From an uncultured Bacilli bacterium (GTDB lineage Bacteria; Bacillota_I; Bacilli_A; RF39; UBA660), in the NCBI GenBank assembly GCA_947853365.1, contig CANTWQ010000099.1, forward strand, positions 1 through 14,262: a stretch of DNA of 14,262 nt, given 5' to 3'. Every line of letters starts with the position of its first letter. Position 1 is the stretch's first letter. A model generated the notes under the pieces. It searched no databases. It saw nothing but the letters and a program-made list of their open reading frames with translations, and was not told the DNA's origin. Of this stretch, positions 7,217 to 13,641 are shown one piece after another. The position numbers were made by a program, and so were the translations under genes.

Positions 7217-8023
7217 ATGGAATTTTTTAAAAGTCCTAAATTTTATTTACCCATCATTTATGTTGTAATTGGCGTTTTCTTGATTATTGTTATAAAAAAA
7301 ATTATCGGTAAGGGATTTGATTTAAAAGCCAATACCTTGCGAAAAAACAGTCACAATTATAAAAAAACAGAAACGATTAAAGTTCTTGTTCAAAATATTA
7401 TCAGTTATTTTATCGGTGCAGTTGTTATTTTATCCATTTTAGGTGTTTATGGCGTCGATGTAGGCTCTTTAATTGCAGGTCTTGGAATTTTGGGAGCAGT
7501 CGTAGGACTTGCGTTTCAAGATACATTAAAAGATCTTTTTGCTGGTGTATCTATTATTTTAGAAAACCATTATGCCATTGGCGACAATATTGAAATCAAT
7601 GGCTTTCGTGGCGAAGTAATTTTTCTTGGATTAAAAACAACGAAAATTAAAAGTTATGATGGTGCCGTCATGATGGTTGCAAATCGGAATGTATCCGAGG
7701 TCATCAATTATAGTATCGAAGAATCTCGGTCAACGATTGATATTTCTATTTCTTATGATGAAAATACAGATAAAGTTTTGAAGGTATTAAATGAAATTGC
7801 GGATACATTAAACAAAGAATTGACCAATACCAAAGGCAAAGTAGAAGTGTTAGGTATTGAAGAATTGGCGGATAGTGCGGTCATTTACCGCATGACTGTG
7901 CCAACCGTAGCGATGGAAAACTTCGGTATATCAAGAAAAATGAATAAAGAAATCAAAGATCGCTTGGATGAAGCCCATATTCCAATTGTATATCCACAAA
8001 TTGAGGTGCATCATGGAGAATAA
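7217..8023 (+). CDS. MscS-family small-conductance mechanosensitive channel
   Basis: This is a predicted membrane channel that opens under membrane tension to release solutes on hypo-osmotic shock. The 268 residues have three predicted transmembrane segments: about 9-29, 58-78 and the pore-lining 82-117. The pore helix has the Gly/Ala-rich packing pattern of MscS (LIAGLGILGAVVGLAFQD). It is followed by the beta domain motif IGDNIEINGFRGEV (121-134) and a soluble alpha/beta domain, as in MscS and B. subtilis YkuT. The ATG lies 11 nt after spo0J with ribosome binding site GGTGAAGG. The last 11 nt overlap the DUF951 start. A mscS gene after parB also occurs in other Bacilli such as staphylococci (from memory). 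Confidence 0.93.
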   Translation: MEFFKSPKFYLPIIYVVIGVFLIIVIKKIIGKGFDLKANTLRKNSHNYKKTETIKVLVQNIISYFIGAVVILSILGVYGVDVGSLIAGLGILGAVVGLAFQDTLKDLFAGVSIILENHYAIGDNIEINGFRGEVIFLGLKTTKIKSYDGAVMMVANRNVSEVINYSIEESRSTIDISISYDENTDKVLKVLNEIADTLNKELTNTKGKVEVLGIEELADSAVIYRMTVPTVAMENFGISRKMNKEIKDRLDEAHIPIVYPQIEVHHGE

Positions 8024-8222
8024 TTATAAATTAGGAACCATCGTAATGATGAAAAAAGGCCATCCGTGTGGTAGCAATGCTTGGGAAATCGTGCGCCTTG
8101 GAGCTGATATTAAGATAAAATGTCAAGGATGTGGCCGAATTGTTCTATTGCCTCGCGTAGAATTCAATAAAAAGCTAAAGAAAATATTGTCGGAGGAGGA
8201 TGATTCCGATGAAAGAGCGTAA
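8013..8222 (+). CDS. DUF951 family small protein (YyzM-like)
   Basis: This 69-residue protein belongs to DUF951, a family of unknown function conserved in this chromosomal position in Bacillota. It shows the family pattern YKLGTIVMMKKGHPCGSNAWEI, RLGADIKIKCQGCGRIVLLPR. The HPCGSN and CxxC (KCQGC) elements suggest a metal-binding or nucleic-acid-binding small beta fold, but this is inference. An earlier in-frame ATG (7968) lies well inside mscS; ATG 8013 follows GAGGTG at 8003-8008 and gives the family N terminus MENNYKLG. It overlaps mscS by 11 nt and the transporter gene by 14 nt. Confidence 0.9.
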   Translation: MENNYKLGTIVMMKKGHPCGSNAWEIVRLGADIKIKCQGCGRIVLLPRVEFNKKLKKILSEEDDSDERA

Positions 8223-9804
8223 GAAGTTAAAATTAAGGAAATTTCATTTTCATCCAATTACGACATTTATATTGCTTATCTTTTTGGTCATTGTATTAAG
8301 CGGAATCTTTTCTGCCTTTGAAATGCAAGGAACTTACAATCGTATCAATCCAAGTACCAATCAATTAGAAGCGGTACTCGTTACAGTAGAAAATATATGT
8401 AATTATGATGGATTGAAATATATGATAGGAAATGCGGCTCGAAACTTCATTAGTTTTGCTCCACTTAGTACGATGTTAATTGCTTTAATTGGTGTAAGTG
8501 TAGCCCAAGCTACAGGGCTGTTAGATACGTTTATTAAACGCCATATGATAAAATTGGATAACAAGAAAACAACGTTTTTATTGATTTTCTTGGCTACGAT
8601 TTCTAGTTTGATCAACGACGTTGGATATGTACTATTGATACCACTTGGAGCGATTCTTTTCTTGGCCAAAGGAAGAAACCCATTAGCAGGCATCATTGCC
8701 GCCTTTTGTGGCGTCGCTTTTGGTTACGGTGCCACAATCTTTGTAGGATCGATGGAAGTCAATTTAATTAGCACAACTACCACTGCTGCTTCATTGATTG
8801 ATTCTACGGCGCATATTAGTTTGACTTCCAATCTATTTATTATCATTGTAACAAGTATTATTCTATCCATTGTAGGAACTCTAGTGATGGAAAAAATCAT
8901 TATTCCGAAATTAGGAAGATATAGAGAAAAAAATGATTTAGAAAGTACTAAAGAAGTAGAGTTTGTAGATATCGAAGAAGAAGAACAAAAGAAAATTGAA
9001 ACGGAGCTAAGGGAAAAGAAAGGATTACAAAATGCTTTGATAGCAGCAATTATTTTTATTTTGTTTTTCATCTATGCCTTAATTCCGAATCTTCCGTTTT
9101 CTGGTTTATTACTCGATATGGAAGAAACCACCTATTTAGGTCAAGTATTTGGACCGAATTCTTATTTCCAAGATGGCTTTACTTATATGGTATCGTTATT
9201 TTTCTTGGTTACAGGTGTTGCCTATGGAATTGGTGCGAAAACAATTAAAAATGATCGTGATCTCATTCAAAAAACAAGTGTTTATATGAAACAAATTTCA
9301 AGTATTATTATATTGATTTTCTTTGCATCTCAATTTGTTTCTGTATTTAGAAGCACGAATATTGGTAATGTCGTTACTGCTTGGGGTTCTTCTTTAATCA
9401 GTAATCTAAACTTTACAGGAATTCCATTGATACTGTTAGTTTTAGCAGTCATTGCCGTTTGTAATCTCTTTGTTACAACGCCCCTTGCAAAATGGACGAT
9501 ATTAGCCCCTGTTGTTGTTCCTAGTTTAATGCAATCAAATATTACGCCCCAATTTGCCCAATTTATTATGCGTGCTGGAGACTCTTTAACAAAGGGAATC
9601 ACTCCCCTACTTGCTTATTTTGTTATCTACATCGGATATTTGAACATCTATAACCAGAAACAAGATAAGCCTATTACCATAGGACATTCCCTTTCGTTAA
9701 TTATGCCTTATTGCGCCATTGTTGGAATTACTTGGATTTTAATTGTCATTGGTTGGTATTTAATTGGGTTACCAATTGGACCAAATGTTTTTCCAACGGC
9801 TTAG
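8209..9804 (+). CDS. AbgT-family inner-membrane transporter
   Basis: AbgT-family proteins include E. coli AbgT (p-aminobenzoyl-glutamate uptake) and MtrF/YdaH (drug export reported); the substrate here cannot be read from sequence. The 531 residues have a hydrophobic segment at about 17-36, then the family blocks: NAARNFISFAPLSTML (75-90), ISSLINDVGYVLLIP (131-145) with Asp137, LAKWTILAPVVVPS (426-439) with Trp429, and MRAGDSLTKGITPLLAYF (454-471) with Asp458. The C terminus WYLIGLPIGP is typical. A charged loop at about 237-272 is cytoplasmic in the family. ATG 8200 abuts the SD GGAGGAGG (8192-8199) with no spacing, so ATG 8209 is chosen; it overlaps DUF951 by 14 nt. It is the last gene of the soj operon, and its stop codon lies at the base of the terminator hairpin. 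Confidence 0.9.
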   Translation: MKERKKLKLRKFHFHPITTFILLIFLVIVLSGIFSAFEMQGTYNRINPSTNQLEAVLVTVENICNYDGLKYMIGNAARNFISFAPLSTMLIALIGVSVAQATGLLDTFIKRHMIKLDNKKTTFLLIFLATISSLINDVGYVLLIPLGAILFLAKGRNPLAGIIAAFCGVAFGYGATIFVGSMEVNLISTTTTAASLIDSTAHISLTSNLFIIIVTSIILSIVGTLVMEKIIIPKLGRYREKNDLESTKEVEFVDIEEEEQKKIETELREKKGLQNALIAAIIFILFFIYALIPNLPFSGLLLDMEETTYLGQVFGPNSYFQDGFTYMVSLFFLVTGVAYGIGAKTIKNDRDLIQKTSVYMKQISSIIILIFFASQFVSVFRSTNIGNVVTAWGSSLISNLNFTGIPLILLVLAVIAVCNLFVTTPLAKWTILAPVVVPSLMQSNITPQFAQFIMRAGDSLTKGITPLLAYFVIYIGYLNIYNQKQDKPITIGHSLSLIMPYCAIVGITWILIVIGWYLIGLPIGPNVFPTA

Positions 9805-9832
9805 AAAACAATTTGTTGTTTTCTTTTTTTTT
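9803..9832 (+). terminator. Rho-independent terminator after abgT
   Basis: GAAAACAA (9804-9811) pairs with TTGTTTTC (9816-9823) around loop TTTG, followed by a run of T (9824-9832). The stem starts within the TAG stop codon of the transporter gene. The stem is AT-rich, but the T-run is long. Confidence 0.8.
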
Positions 9833-9843
9833 CGAGTGGGATA

Positions 9844-9852
9844 TGTTATAAT
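9844..9852 (+). promoter_or_regulatory. Putative extended -10 promoter of ychF
   Basis: TGTTATAAT (9844-9852) is a perfect extended -10 (TGn plus TATAAT). The -35 region falls in the T-run of the preceding terminator and has no good hexamer, which fits an extended -10 promoter. The start of transcription would be near 9859, leaving only about 18 nt before the ychF start codon. Confidence 0.6.
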
Positions 9853-9876
9853 ACATTATTAGAAATGAGGGATATT

Positions 9877-10977
9877 ATGAGTTTAACTGCCGGTATTGTT
9901 GGACTTCCAAATGTAGGAAAATCAACCCTTTTTAATGCCATTACCAAAAAACACATTTTAGCTGCTAACTACCCGTTTGCAACGATCGATCCAAATGTAG
10001 GAGTTGTTACTGTTCCGGATGAAAGATTAGCCCATCTAGAAGAAATGTATCAACCGGATCGTACAATACCCACTTCTTTTGAGTTTACTGACATTGCTGG
10101 TTTGGTCAAAGGAGCAAGTCATGGCGAAGGCTTAGGAAATCAATTTTTATCGGCCATTCGCGAAACCGATGCAATTGTAGAAGTTGTTCGTTGTTTTGAG
10201 GATGAAAATATCATCCACGTCGAAGGAAGTGTCGATCCGATTCGCGATATTGAAATTATCAATTTAGAATTAGTATTAGCCGATCTAGAAATTGTTGGAA
10301 ATCGCATTGAAAAGATGCGTAAAAAGGCTGAATCAAGCAAAGATAAAGAAGCCTTAGCCGAAATGCATGCACTACAAAAAGCCAAAGAAGCCTTAGAACA
10401 AAATAAAGTTTTAAGAAATATTTCTTTCACTGCGGAAGAAAAACATTATTTAAAATCGTATCAATTTTTAACAATCAAACCAATTATTTATGTGGCAAAC
10501 ATTGGCGAAGAAGAATTAACAAAAATGGATAATTCATATGTAATGCAAGTAAAGGAATATGCCACAAAAGAAAATTCAAAATGTGTGAAACTTTGTGCCA
10601 AGGTAGAATCGGAATTAAGCGAATTAAATGATGATGATAAAAAAGACATGTTAGAAATGTTAGGAATTACAGATTCAGGATTAGATATCTTAATTCGTGA
10701 AACTTACGATTTATTAGGTCTTGCTACATATTTTACAGCGGGTAGTGATGAATGTCGGTGCTGGACTTTTCATAAAGGAATGAATGCCAAAGAATGCGCG
10801 GGAATCATTCACTCTGATTTTGAAAAAGGATTTATTCGCGCCGAAGTAATGTCATATGATGATTTGATGGCTTGTGGAAGTGAATTGAAAGTGAAAGAAG
10901 CTGGTAAAATGCGTTTAGAAGGTAAAGATTATCTCATGCAAGATGGCGATATTTGTCACTTTCGCTTTAATGTTTAA
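9877..10977 (+). CDS. ychF: YchF (EngD/OLA1), ribosome-associated P-loop ATPase
   Basis: YchF is an Obg-family P-loop NTPase that prefers ATP and binds ribosomes; in other bacteria it affects stress response and translation. The 366 residues equal the usual family length. It has G1 GLPNVGKS (9-16), G3 DIAG (72-75) and, in place of the GTP-specific NKxD, the NIGE (208-211) that marks YchF. A coiled-coil segment (about 140-180) and a C-terminal TGS domain (about 281-366) follow. An upstream in-frame ATG at 9865 overlaps the ribosome binding site GAGGGA (9867-9872); ATG 9877 is correctly spaced and gives MSLTAGIVGLPN. It is flanked by a terminator and a promoter on each side, so it appears monocistronic. 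Confidence 0.97.
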   Translation: MSLTAGIVGLPNVGKSTLFNAITKKHILAANYPFATIDPNVGVVTVPDERLAHLEEMYQPDRTIPTSFEFTDIAGLVKGASHGEGLGNQFLSAIRETDAIVEVVRCFEDENIIHVEGSVDPIRDIEIINLELVLADLEIVGNRIEKMRKKAESSKDKEALAEMHALQKAKEALEQNKVLRNISFTAEEKHYLKSYQFLTIKPIIYVANIGEEELTKMDNSYVMQVKEYATKENSKCVKLCAKVESELSELNDDDKKDMLEMLGITDSGLDILIRETYDLLGLATYFTAGSDECRCWTFHKGMNAKECAGIIHSDFEKGFIRAEVMSYDDLMACGSELKVKEAGKMRLEGKDYLMQDGDICHFRFNV

Positions 10978-10979
10978 AG

Positions 10980-11005
10980 ATGTAAAAAAACATTTACATT
11001 TTTTT
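10980..11005 (+). terminator. Rho-independent terminator after ychF
   Basis: ATGTAAA (10980-10986) pairs with TTTACAT (10993-10999) around a 6-nt loop, followed by a T-run (11000-11005). It begins 3 nt after the ychF stop. Its right arm also forms the -35 hexamer of the rpsF promoter. Confidence 0.75.
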
Positions 11006-11021
11006 CATTTTTTGATACAAT
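10993..11021 (+). promoter_or_regulatory. Strong sigma-A promoter of rpsF-ssb-rpsR
   Basis: TTTACA (10993-10998, five of six consensus bases) is followed after 17 bp by TACAAT (11016-11021), preceded by an extended TG at 11013-11014. The expected start of transcription is near 11028, giving a leader of about 66 nt before rpsF. A perfect small inverted repeat AATACT-TGCG-AGTATT (11019-11034) overlaps the -10 and start site. Confidence 0.8.
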
Positions 11022-11027
11022 ACTTGC

Positions 11028-11086
11028 GAGTATTTTGATATACTCCTTGCCTATGGAATGATAGGCCTTATGTCCAAAAGGAGGTG
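11028..11086 (+). promoter_or_regulatory. Structured rpsF leader with SD-sequestering fold (candidate S6:S18 autoregulatory RNA)
   Basis: CTCCTT (11043-11048) can pair with AAGGAG (11078-11083), the rpsF Shine-Dalgarno. This encloses a hairpin GCCTAT-GGAATG-ATAGGC (11049-11066) and a one-sided 11-nt bulge. A competing hairpin GAGTAT-TTTGAT-ATACTC (11028-11045) shares CTC (11043-11045) with the SD-blocking strand. The rpsF leaders of many bacteria bind the S6:S18 complex (known motif). The overall shape here fits, but I do not see the CCG trinucleotide I associate with that motif, so the assignment is tentative. Confidence 0.5.
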
Positions 11087-11093
11087 GAAAGAC

Positions 11094-11384
11094 ATGAAAA
11101 AATATGAAATTACATTCATTGTCCGTCCTGATTTAGAGGAGAATGCTGTTGCTGCCGTTGCAGAAACAATGAAAAACATTCTTACAACAAATAATAGTAA
11201 AGTTGTTGAAGAAAAAGCATTAGGACAAAAAGAAATGGCTTATGAAATGAAGAAATATAAAAATGGAATTTACTATTTCTTTGTTGTAGAAGCTAGTAAT
11301 GCTGATGCAATCAATGAATTTGATCGCCTTGCAACGTTAAACGAAGACATTCTTCGTCATCTAGTCATACGTGTAGAAGCATAA
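11094..11384 (+). CDS. rpsF: Ribosomal protein bS6
   Basis: bS6 binds the central domain of 16S rRNA in the 30S platform as a heterodimer with bS18. The 96 residues are the usual length and show the family fold: [12 protein letters not shown] at the N terminus, [25 protein letters not shown] in the centre and a C-terminal beta strand [10 protein letters not shown]. An in-frame ATG 36 nt earlier (11058) falls inside the predicted leader hairpin loop and lacks a ribosome binding site. ATG 11094 follows AAGGAGGTGG (11078-11087). It is the first gene of rpsF-ssb-rpsR, in the order found across Bacillota. Confidence 0.97.
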   Translation: MKKYEITFIVRPDLEENAVAAVAETMKNILTTNNSKVVEEKALGQKEMAYEMKKYKNGIYYFFVVEASNADAINEFDRLATLNEDILRHLVIRVEA

Positions 11385-11394
11385 GGAGAAGTAT

Positions 11395-11877
11395 ATGAAT
11401 AAAGTATTTTTAATTGGTCGCTTAACCAAAGATCCAGAATTAAGATATACAGGTAATAATACCCCAGTTGCATCGTTTACAGTTGCTATCAATCGTACCT
11501 TTGCTAACCAACAAGGAGAAAGAGAAGCCGATTTTATTCCTGTAGTGGTATGGCGTAAGCAAGCCGAAAATGTGAAAAACTATCTACATCAAGGAAGCCA
11601 AATTGCGATTGATGGTAGAATTCAAACGAGAAGTTATGACGGAAACGATGGCCAACGGCGTTATGTAACTGAAGTGGTTGCAGATAATGTACAATTTTTG
11701 GATAGTCGAAATGCGAATGTATCAACCAATCCCAATCCAAATATGACGAACACCAATGAACCAACACCATATGATTTTACATCAGAGACAGAAACCAAGA
11801 CGACGGATATTAAAAATGATCCATTTGCTGATTTTGGATCAAGCATTGAAATTAGTGATGATGATTTACCATTCTAA
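11395..11877 (+). CDS. ssb: Single-stranded DNA-binding protein SSB
   Basis: SSB coats single-stranded DNA at forks and recruits partner proteins. Residues 1 to about 105 form the OB fold ([34 protein letters not shown] at the start, [15 protein letters not shown] in the middle). Residues about 110-150 are a disordered N/T-rich linker. The protein ends DDDLPF, the acidic C-terminal tip that binds partner proteins. At 160 residues it is close to the family norm. The ribosome binding site AAGGAG overlaps the rpsF stop codon, and the spacing to rpsF is 10 nt. Placement between the S6 and S18 genes ties SSB output to ribosomal-protein control. Confidence 0.98.
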   Translation: MNKVFLIGRLTKDPELRYTGNNTPVASFTVAINRTFANQQGEREADFIPVVVWRKQAENVKNYLHQGSQIAIDGRIQTRSYDGNDGQRRYVTEVVADNVQFLDSRNANVSTNPNPNMTNTNEPTPYDFTSETETKTTDIKNDPFADFGSSIEISDDDLPF

Positions 11878-11892
11878 AGAAGGAGGATAATA

Positions 11893-12114
11893 ATGGCAGA
11901 ATTTTATCGTAAGAAAAAGAAAGTTTGCTATATGTGTACAGGAAAAGACATTGACTACAAAGATATCGAAACATTAAAACGTTATGTCAATGATAGTGGA
12001 AAAATTTTACCGCGCCGTGTCACAGGTGCATGTGCCAAACATCAAAGACACATTGCAGAACAAATCAAACGGGCTCGGGCCCTTGGTTATTTACCATATA
12101 CAAAACAAAATTAA
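11893..12114 (+). CDS. rpsR: Ribosomal protein bS18, Cys-containing zinc-type form
   Basis: bS18 pairs with bS6 on the 30S platform. The 73 residues contain the conserved core [22 protein letters not shown] and the C-terminal helix [22 protein letters not shown]. Cys12, Cys15, Cys47 and His50 (CxxC and CxxH) make a likely zinc-binding set, so this is the C+ form of S18. A second, C- paralogue elsewhere in the genome cannot be excluded. The ribosome binding site AAGGAGGA lies upstream of ATG 11893, 15 nt after ssb. A terminator follows directly. Confidence 0.97.
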   Translation: MAEFYRKKKKVCYMCTGKDIDYKDIETLKRYVNDSGKILPRRVTGACAKHQRHIAEQIKRARALGYLPYTKQN

Positions 12115-12141
12115 AAAGAGGATGCCAAGCGCATCTTTTTT
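12115..12141 (+). terminator. Rho-independent terminator after rpsR
   Basis: GATGC (12121-12125) and GCATC (12131-12135) form the core stem around CAAGC. An A-rich left side (12115-12120) pairs with TTTTTT (12136-12141) through A-T and G-T pairs. It begins immediately after the rpsR stop codon and closes the rpsF-ssb-rpsR unit. Confidence 0.8.
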
Positions 12142-12144
12142 GAT

Positions 12145-12162
12145 TAGAGGGATATACCTCTA
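12145..12162. repeat. Perfect inverted repeat upstream of the DHH gene promoter
   Basis: TAGAGG (12145-12150) and CCTCTA (12157-12162) are a perfect inverted repeat with a 6-bp spacer GATATA. It lies 2 nt upstream of the -35 region of the following promoter. It could be an operator or a second hairpin behind the rpsR terminator; it has no T-run. Confidence 0.5.
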
Positions 12163-12163
12163 C

Positions 12164-12192
12164 TACCCAAAAGCGAATTTTTATAGTATAAT
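12164..12192 (+). promoter_or_regulatory. Putative promoter of the DHH-rplI-dnaB unit
   Basis: A perfect TATAAT lies at 12187-12192. The 17-bp-spaced -35 candidate TACCCA (12164-12169) is weak. The start of transcription would be near 12199, with ribosome binding site AAGGAGG at 12215-12221. As the preceding operon ends in a terminator, this promoter likely drives the DHH gene, rplI and dnaB, among which no terminator is seen. Confidence 0.6.
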
Positions 12193-12225
12193 AAATAATA
12201 GACAAATGTCATTTAAGGAGGACAC

Positions 12226-13176
12226 ATGAGAGAAATTTTTACCCAGATGAAAGAAAAAATCAATCAAGCAAGTGAAATATATATTTCTGGACATATCGAT
12301 TTAGATTTAGATGCAATCGGAAGTGCCATTGGCTTAATAACGCTTCTTTCCATTTGGGGTAAAAAGGCTTATATGATATTGGATGATACACACCATGAAT
12401 TAGCCGTAAAGCAAGTAATTGACCGAATTCATGATAAAATAAAAATGATCAAAACATCGGATATCATTCATCAAGACAACCAATTACTCATTGTCGTTGA
12501 TACCAACAAAAAGTCATTATTACAATCGAATGCATTATTGAATTCATTTCCAAATAGGATGATCATCGACCATCACCAAAAAGGCGATGACACCATTCAA
12601 GATGCTTTGGCATGGATTGATCCTTATGCTTCTAGTACATGCGAAATGTTAACCGAATGGCTGGATTTTGAACAGATTATTTTGCCAAAAGAGATCAATA
12701 CTTATCTTTTATCAGGAATTGTATTAGATACCAACAATTTTGTTGTCAAAACTGACGAAAAGACGTATTATAGTGCTTATCAGTTAACTAAAAATGGTGC
12801 TGATCCAACTGAAGTTCAATACCTCTTAAAACAAGACTTGAATGAATATATCGCCCGCCAAAAAGTGATTACAAACGTAGAAGTACACCATAATATTGCA
12901 ATCACGAAAGGAGATGAAACAATTCGTTATCGTCGGGAAGATTTAGCCAAAATTGCAGATACGCTATTGCAATTTAAAGGAATTGAAGCCTCCTTTGTGA
13001 TTGGTAAATTTACAAATTCCCTTATTGGTATTAGCGCTCGTTCGATGGGAGATATTAAAGTGTCGGAAGTAGTATCTTGTTTTGGTGGAGGTGGCGATAG
13101 TCACGATGCCGCGGCTAGAGTGGAAAATAAAACGATGGACGAAGTGGAACAAATGATTTTAGAAAAAATCAATTAA
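12226..13176 (+). CDS. Stand-alone DHH/DHHA1 phosphodiesterase in the gdpP position
   Basis: DHH/DHHA1 proteins cleave cyclic dinucleotides, linear dinucleotides or nano-RNA with two metal ions. In Bacilli this position (rpsR-x-rplI-dnaB) normally holds gdpP (about 655 residues: two transmembrane helices, PAS, degenerate GGDEF, DHH, DHHA1), which degrades c-di-AMP. Here the protein has 316 residues and only DHH and DHHA1, so it should be cytosolic. It has GHxxxDxD (H23, D27, D29), VVDTN (D92), DHH (115-117) and VLDTN (D168). The segments DPYASSTCEMLTE and ISARSMGDIKV look more like GdpP than NrnA. The usual GGGH of DHHA1 reads GGGGDSHDAAA (287-297). The leader upstream is only 111 nt with its own terminator and promoter, so no N-terminal remnant exists. 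NrnA-like activity is the alternative. Confidence 0.88.
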   Translation: MREIFTQMKEKINQASEIYISGHIDLDLDAIGSAIGLITLLSIWGKKAYMILDDTHHELAVKQVIDRIHDKIKMIKTSDIIHQDNQLLIVVDTNKKSLLQSNALLNSFPNRMIIDHHQKGDDTIQDALAWIDPYASSTCEMLTEWLDFEQIILPKEINTYLLSGIVLDTNNFVVKTDEKTYYSAYQLTKNGADPTEVQYLLKQDLNEYIARQKVITNVEVHHNIAITKGDETIRYRREDLAKIADTLLQFKGIEASFVIGKFTNSLIGISARSMGDIKVSEVVSCFGGGGDSHDAAARVENKTMDEVEQMILEKIN

Positions 13177-13188
13177 GGAGGGATAAAT

Positions 13189-13629
13189 ATGAAAGTTATC
13201 TTTGTCAAAGATCTCAAAGGACAAGGAAAAAAAGATGAAATAAAGAACGTAAAAGATGGGTATGCCGAAAACTTTTTAATAAAAAAAGGATATGCCGTTC
13301 CCCTAACCGAACAAAATTTAAATAAATTAAAAAGAGATCAACATAATGCCCAAGTAGAAGATGAAAAAAACAAACAAAACGCATTACAATTAAAGGCAAA
13401 ATTAGAACAAGAACGGCTCTATTTTACAGTTAAAACAGGTGAACAGGATCGTGTGTTTGGAAGTGTGAGTCCAAAACAAATCAAAGAAGCTTTAGATAAA
13501 AAAGGATATAAAATTGATAAAAAGCAAATAAAATTAGAAACAAACTTAGCAAGTTTAGGATATCATGAAGTAACAATTGAATTATATAAAGGAGTAACAG
13601 CACAATTAAAAGTCCAACTGACGCATTAA
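13189..13629 (+). CDS. rplI: Ribosomal protein bL9
   Basis: bL9 binds 23S rRNA near the L1 stalk and influences reading-frame fidelity. The 146 residues are the usual length: N-terminal domain [21 protein letters not shown] with [15 protein letters not shown] (about residues 1-40), a long connecting charged helix (about 41-75) and a C-terminal domain including [17 protein letters not shown] 13189 follows AAGGAGGG that overlaps the upstream stop codon; spacing to the DHH gene is 12 nt and to dnaB also 12 nt. The DHH-rplI-dnaB order matches gdpP-rplI-dnaC of B. subtilis. Confidence 0.98.
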   Translation: MKVIFVKDLKGQGKKDEIKNVKDGYAENFLIKKGYAVPLTEQNLNKLKRDQHNAQVEDEKNKQNALQLKAKLEQERLYFTVKTGEQDRVFGSVSPKQIKEALDKKGYKIDKKQIKLETNLASLGYHEVTIELYKGVTAQLKVQLTH

Positions 13630-13641
13630 GGAGGTGTAAAC

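Noticed and set aside
7990..7998. TATCCACA in mscS as a DnaA box
   Set aside because: A single near-match inside a coding region, with no cluster or AT-rich unwinding element; not evidence for an origin.
8200..8208. Earlier ATG for the AbgT transporter
   Set aside because: It directly abuts the Shine-Dalgarno sequence, leaving no spacing for initiation.
8724..9071. Long open frame on the - strand opposite abgT, and similar - strand frames elsewhere
   Set aside because: These mirror real genes, have low-complexity Ser/Ile-rich translations and no ribosome binding sites.
11058..11093. Earlier ATG of rpsF giving a 12-residue N-terminal extension
   Set aside because: It lies in the loop of the leader hairpin, has no ribosome binding site, and the family N terminus begins at ATG 11094.
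11984..12229. Alternative + strand frame overlapping rpsR and its terminator
   Set aside because: It runs through the rpsR gene, a terminator and a promoter, and has no start signal or recognisable domain.
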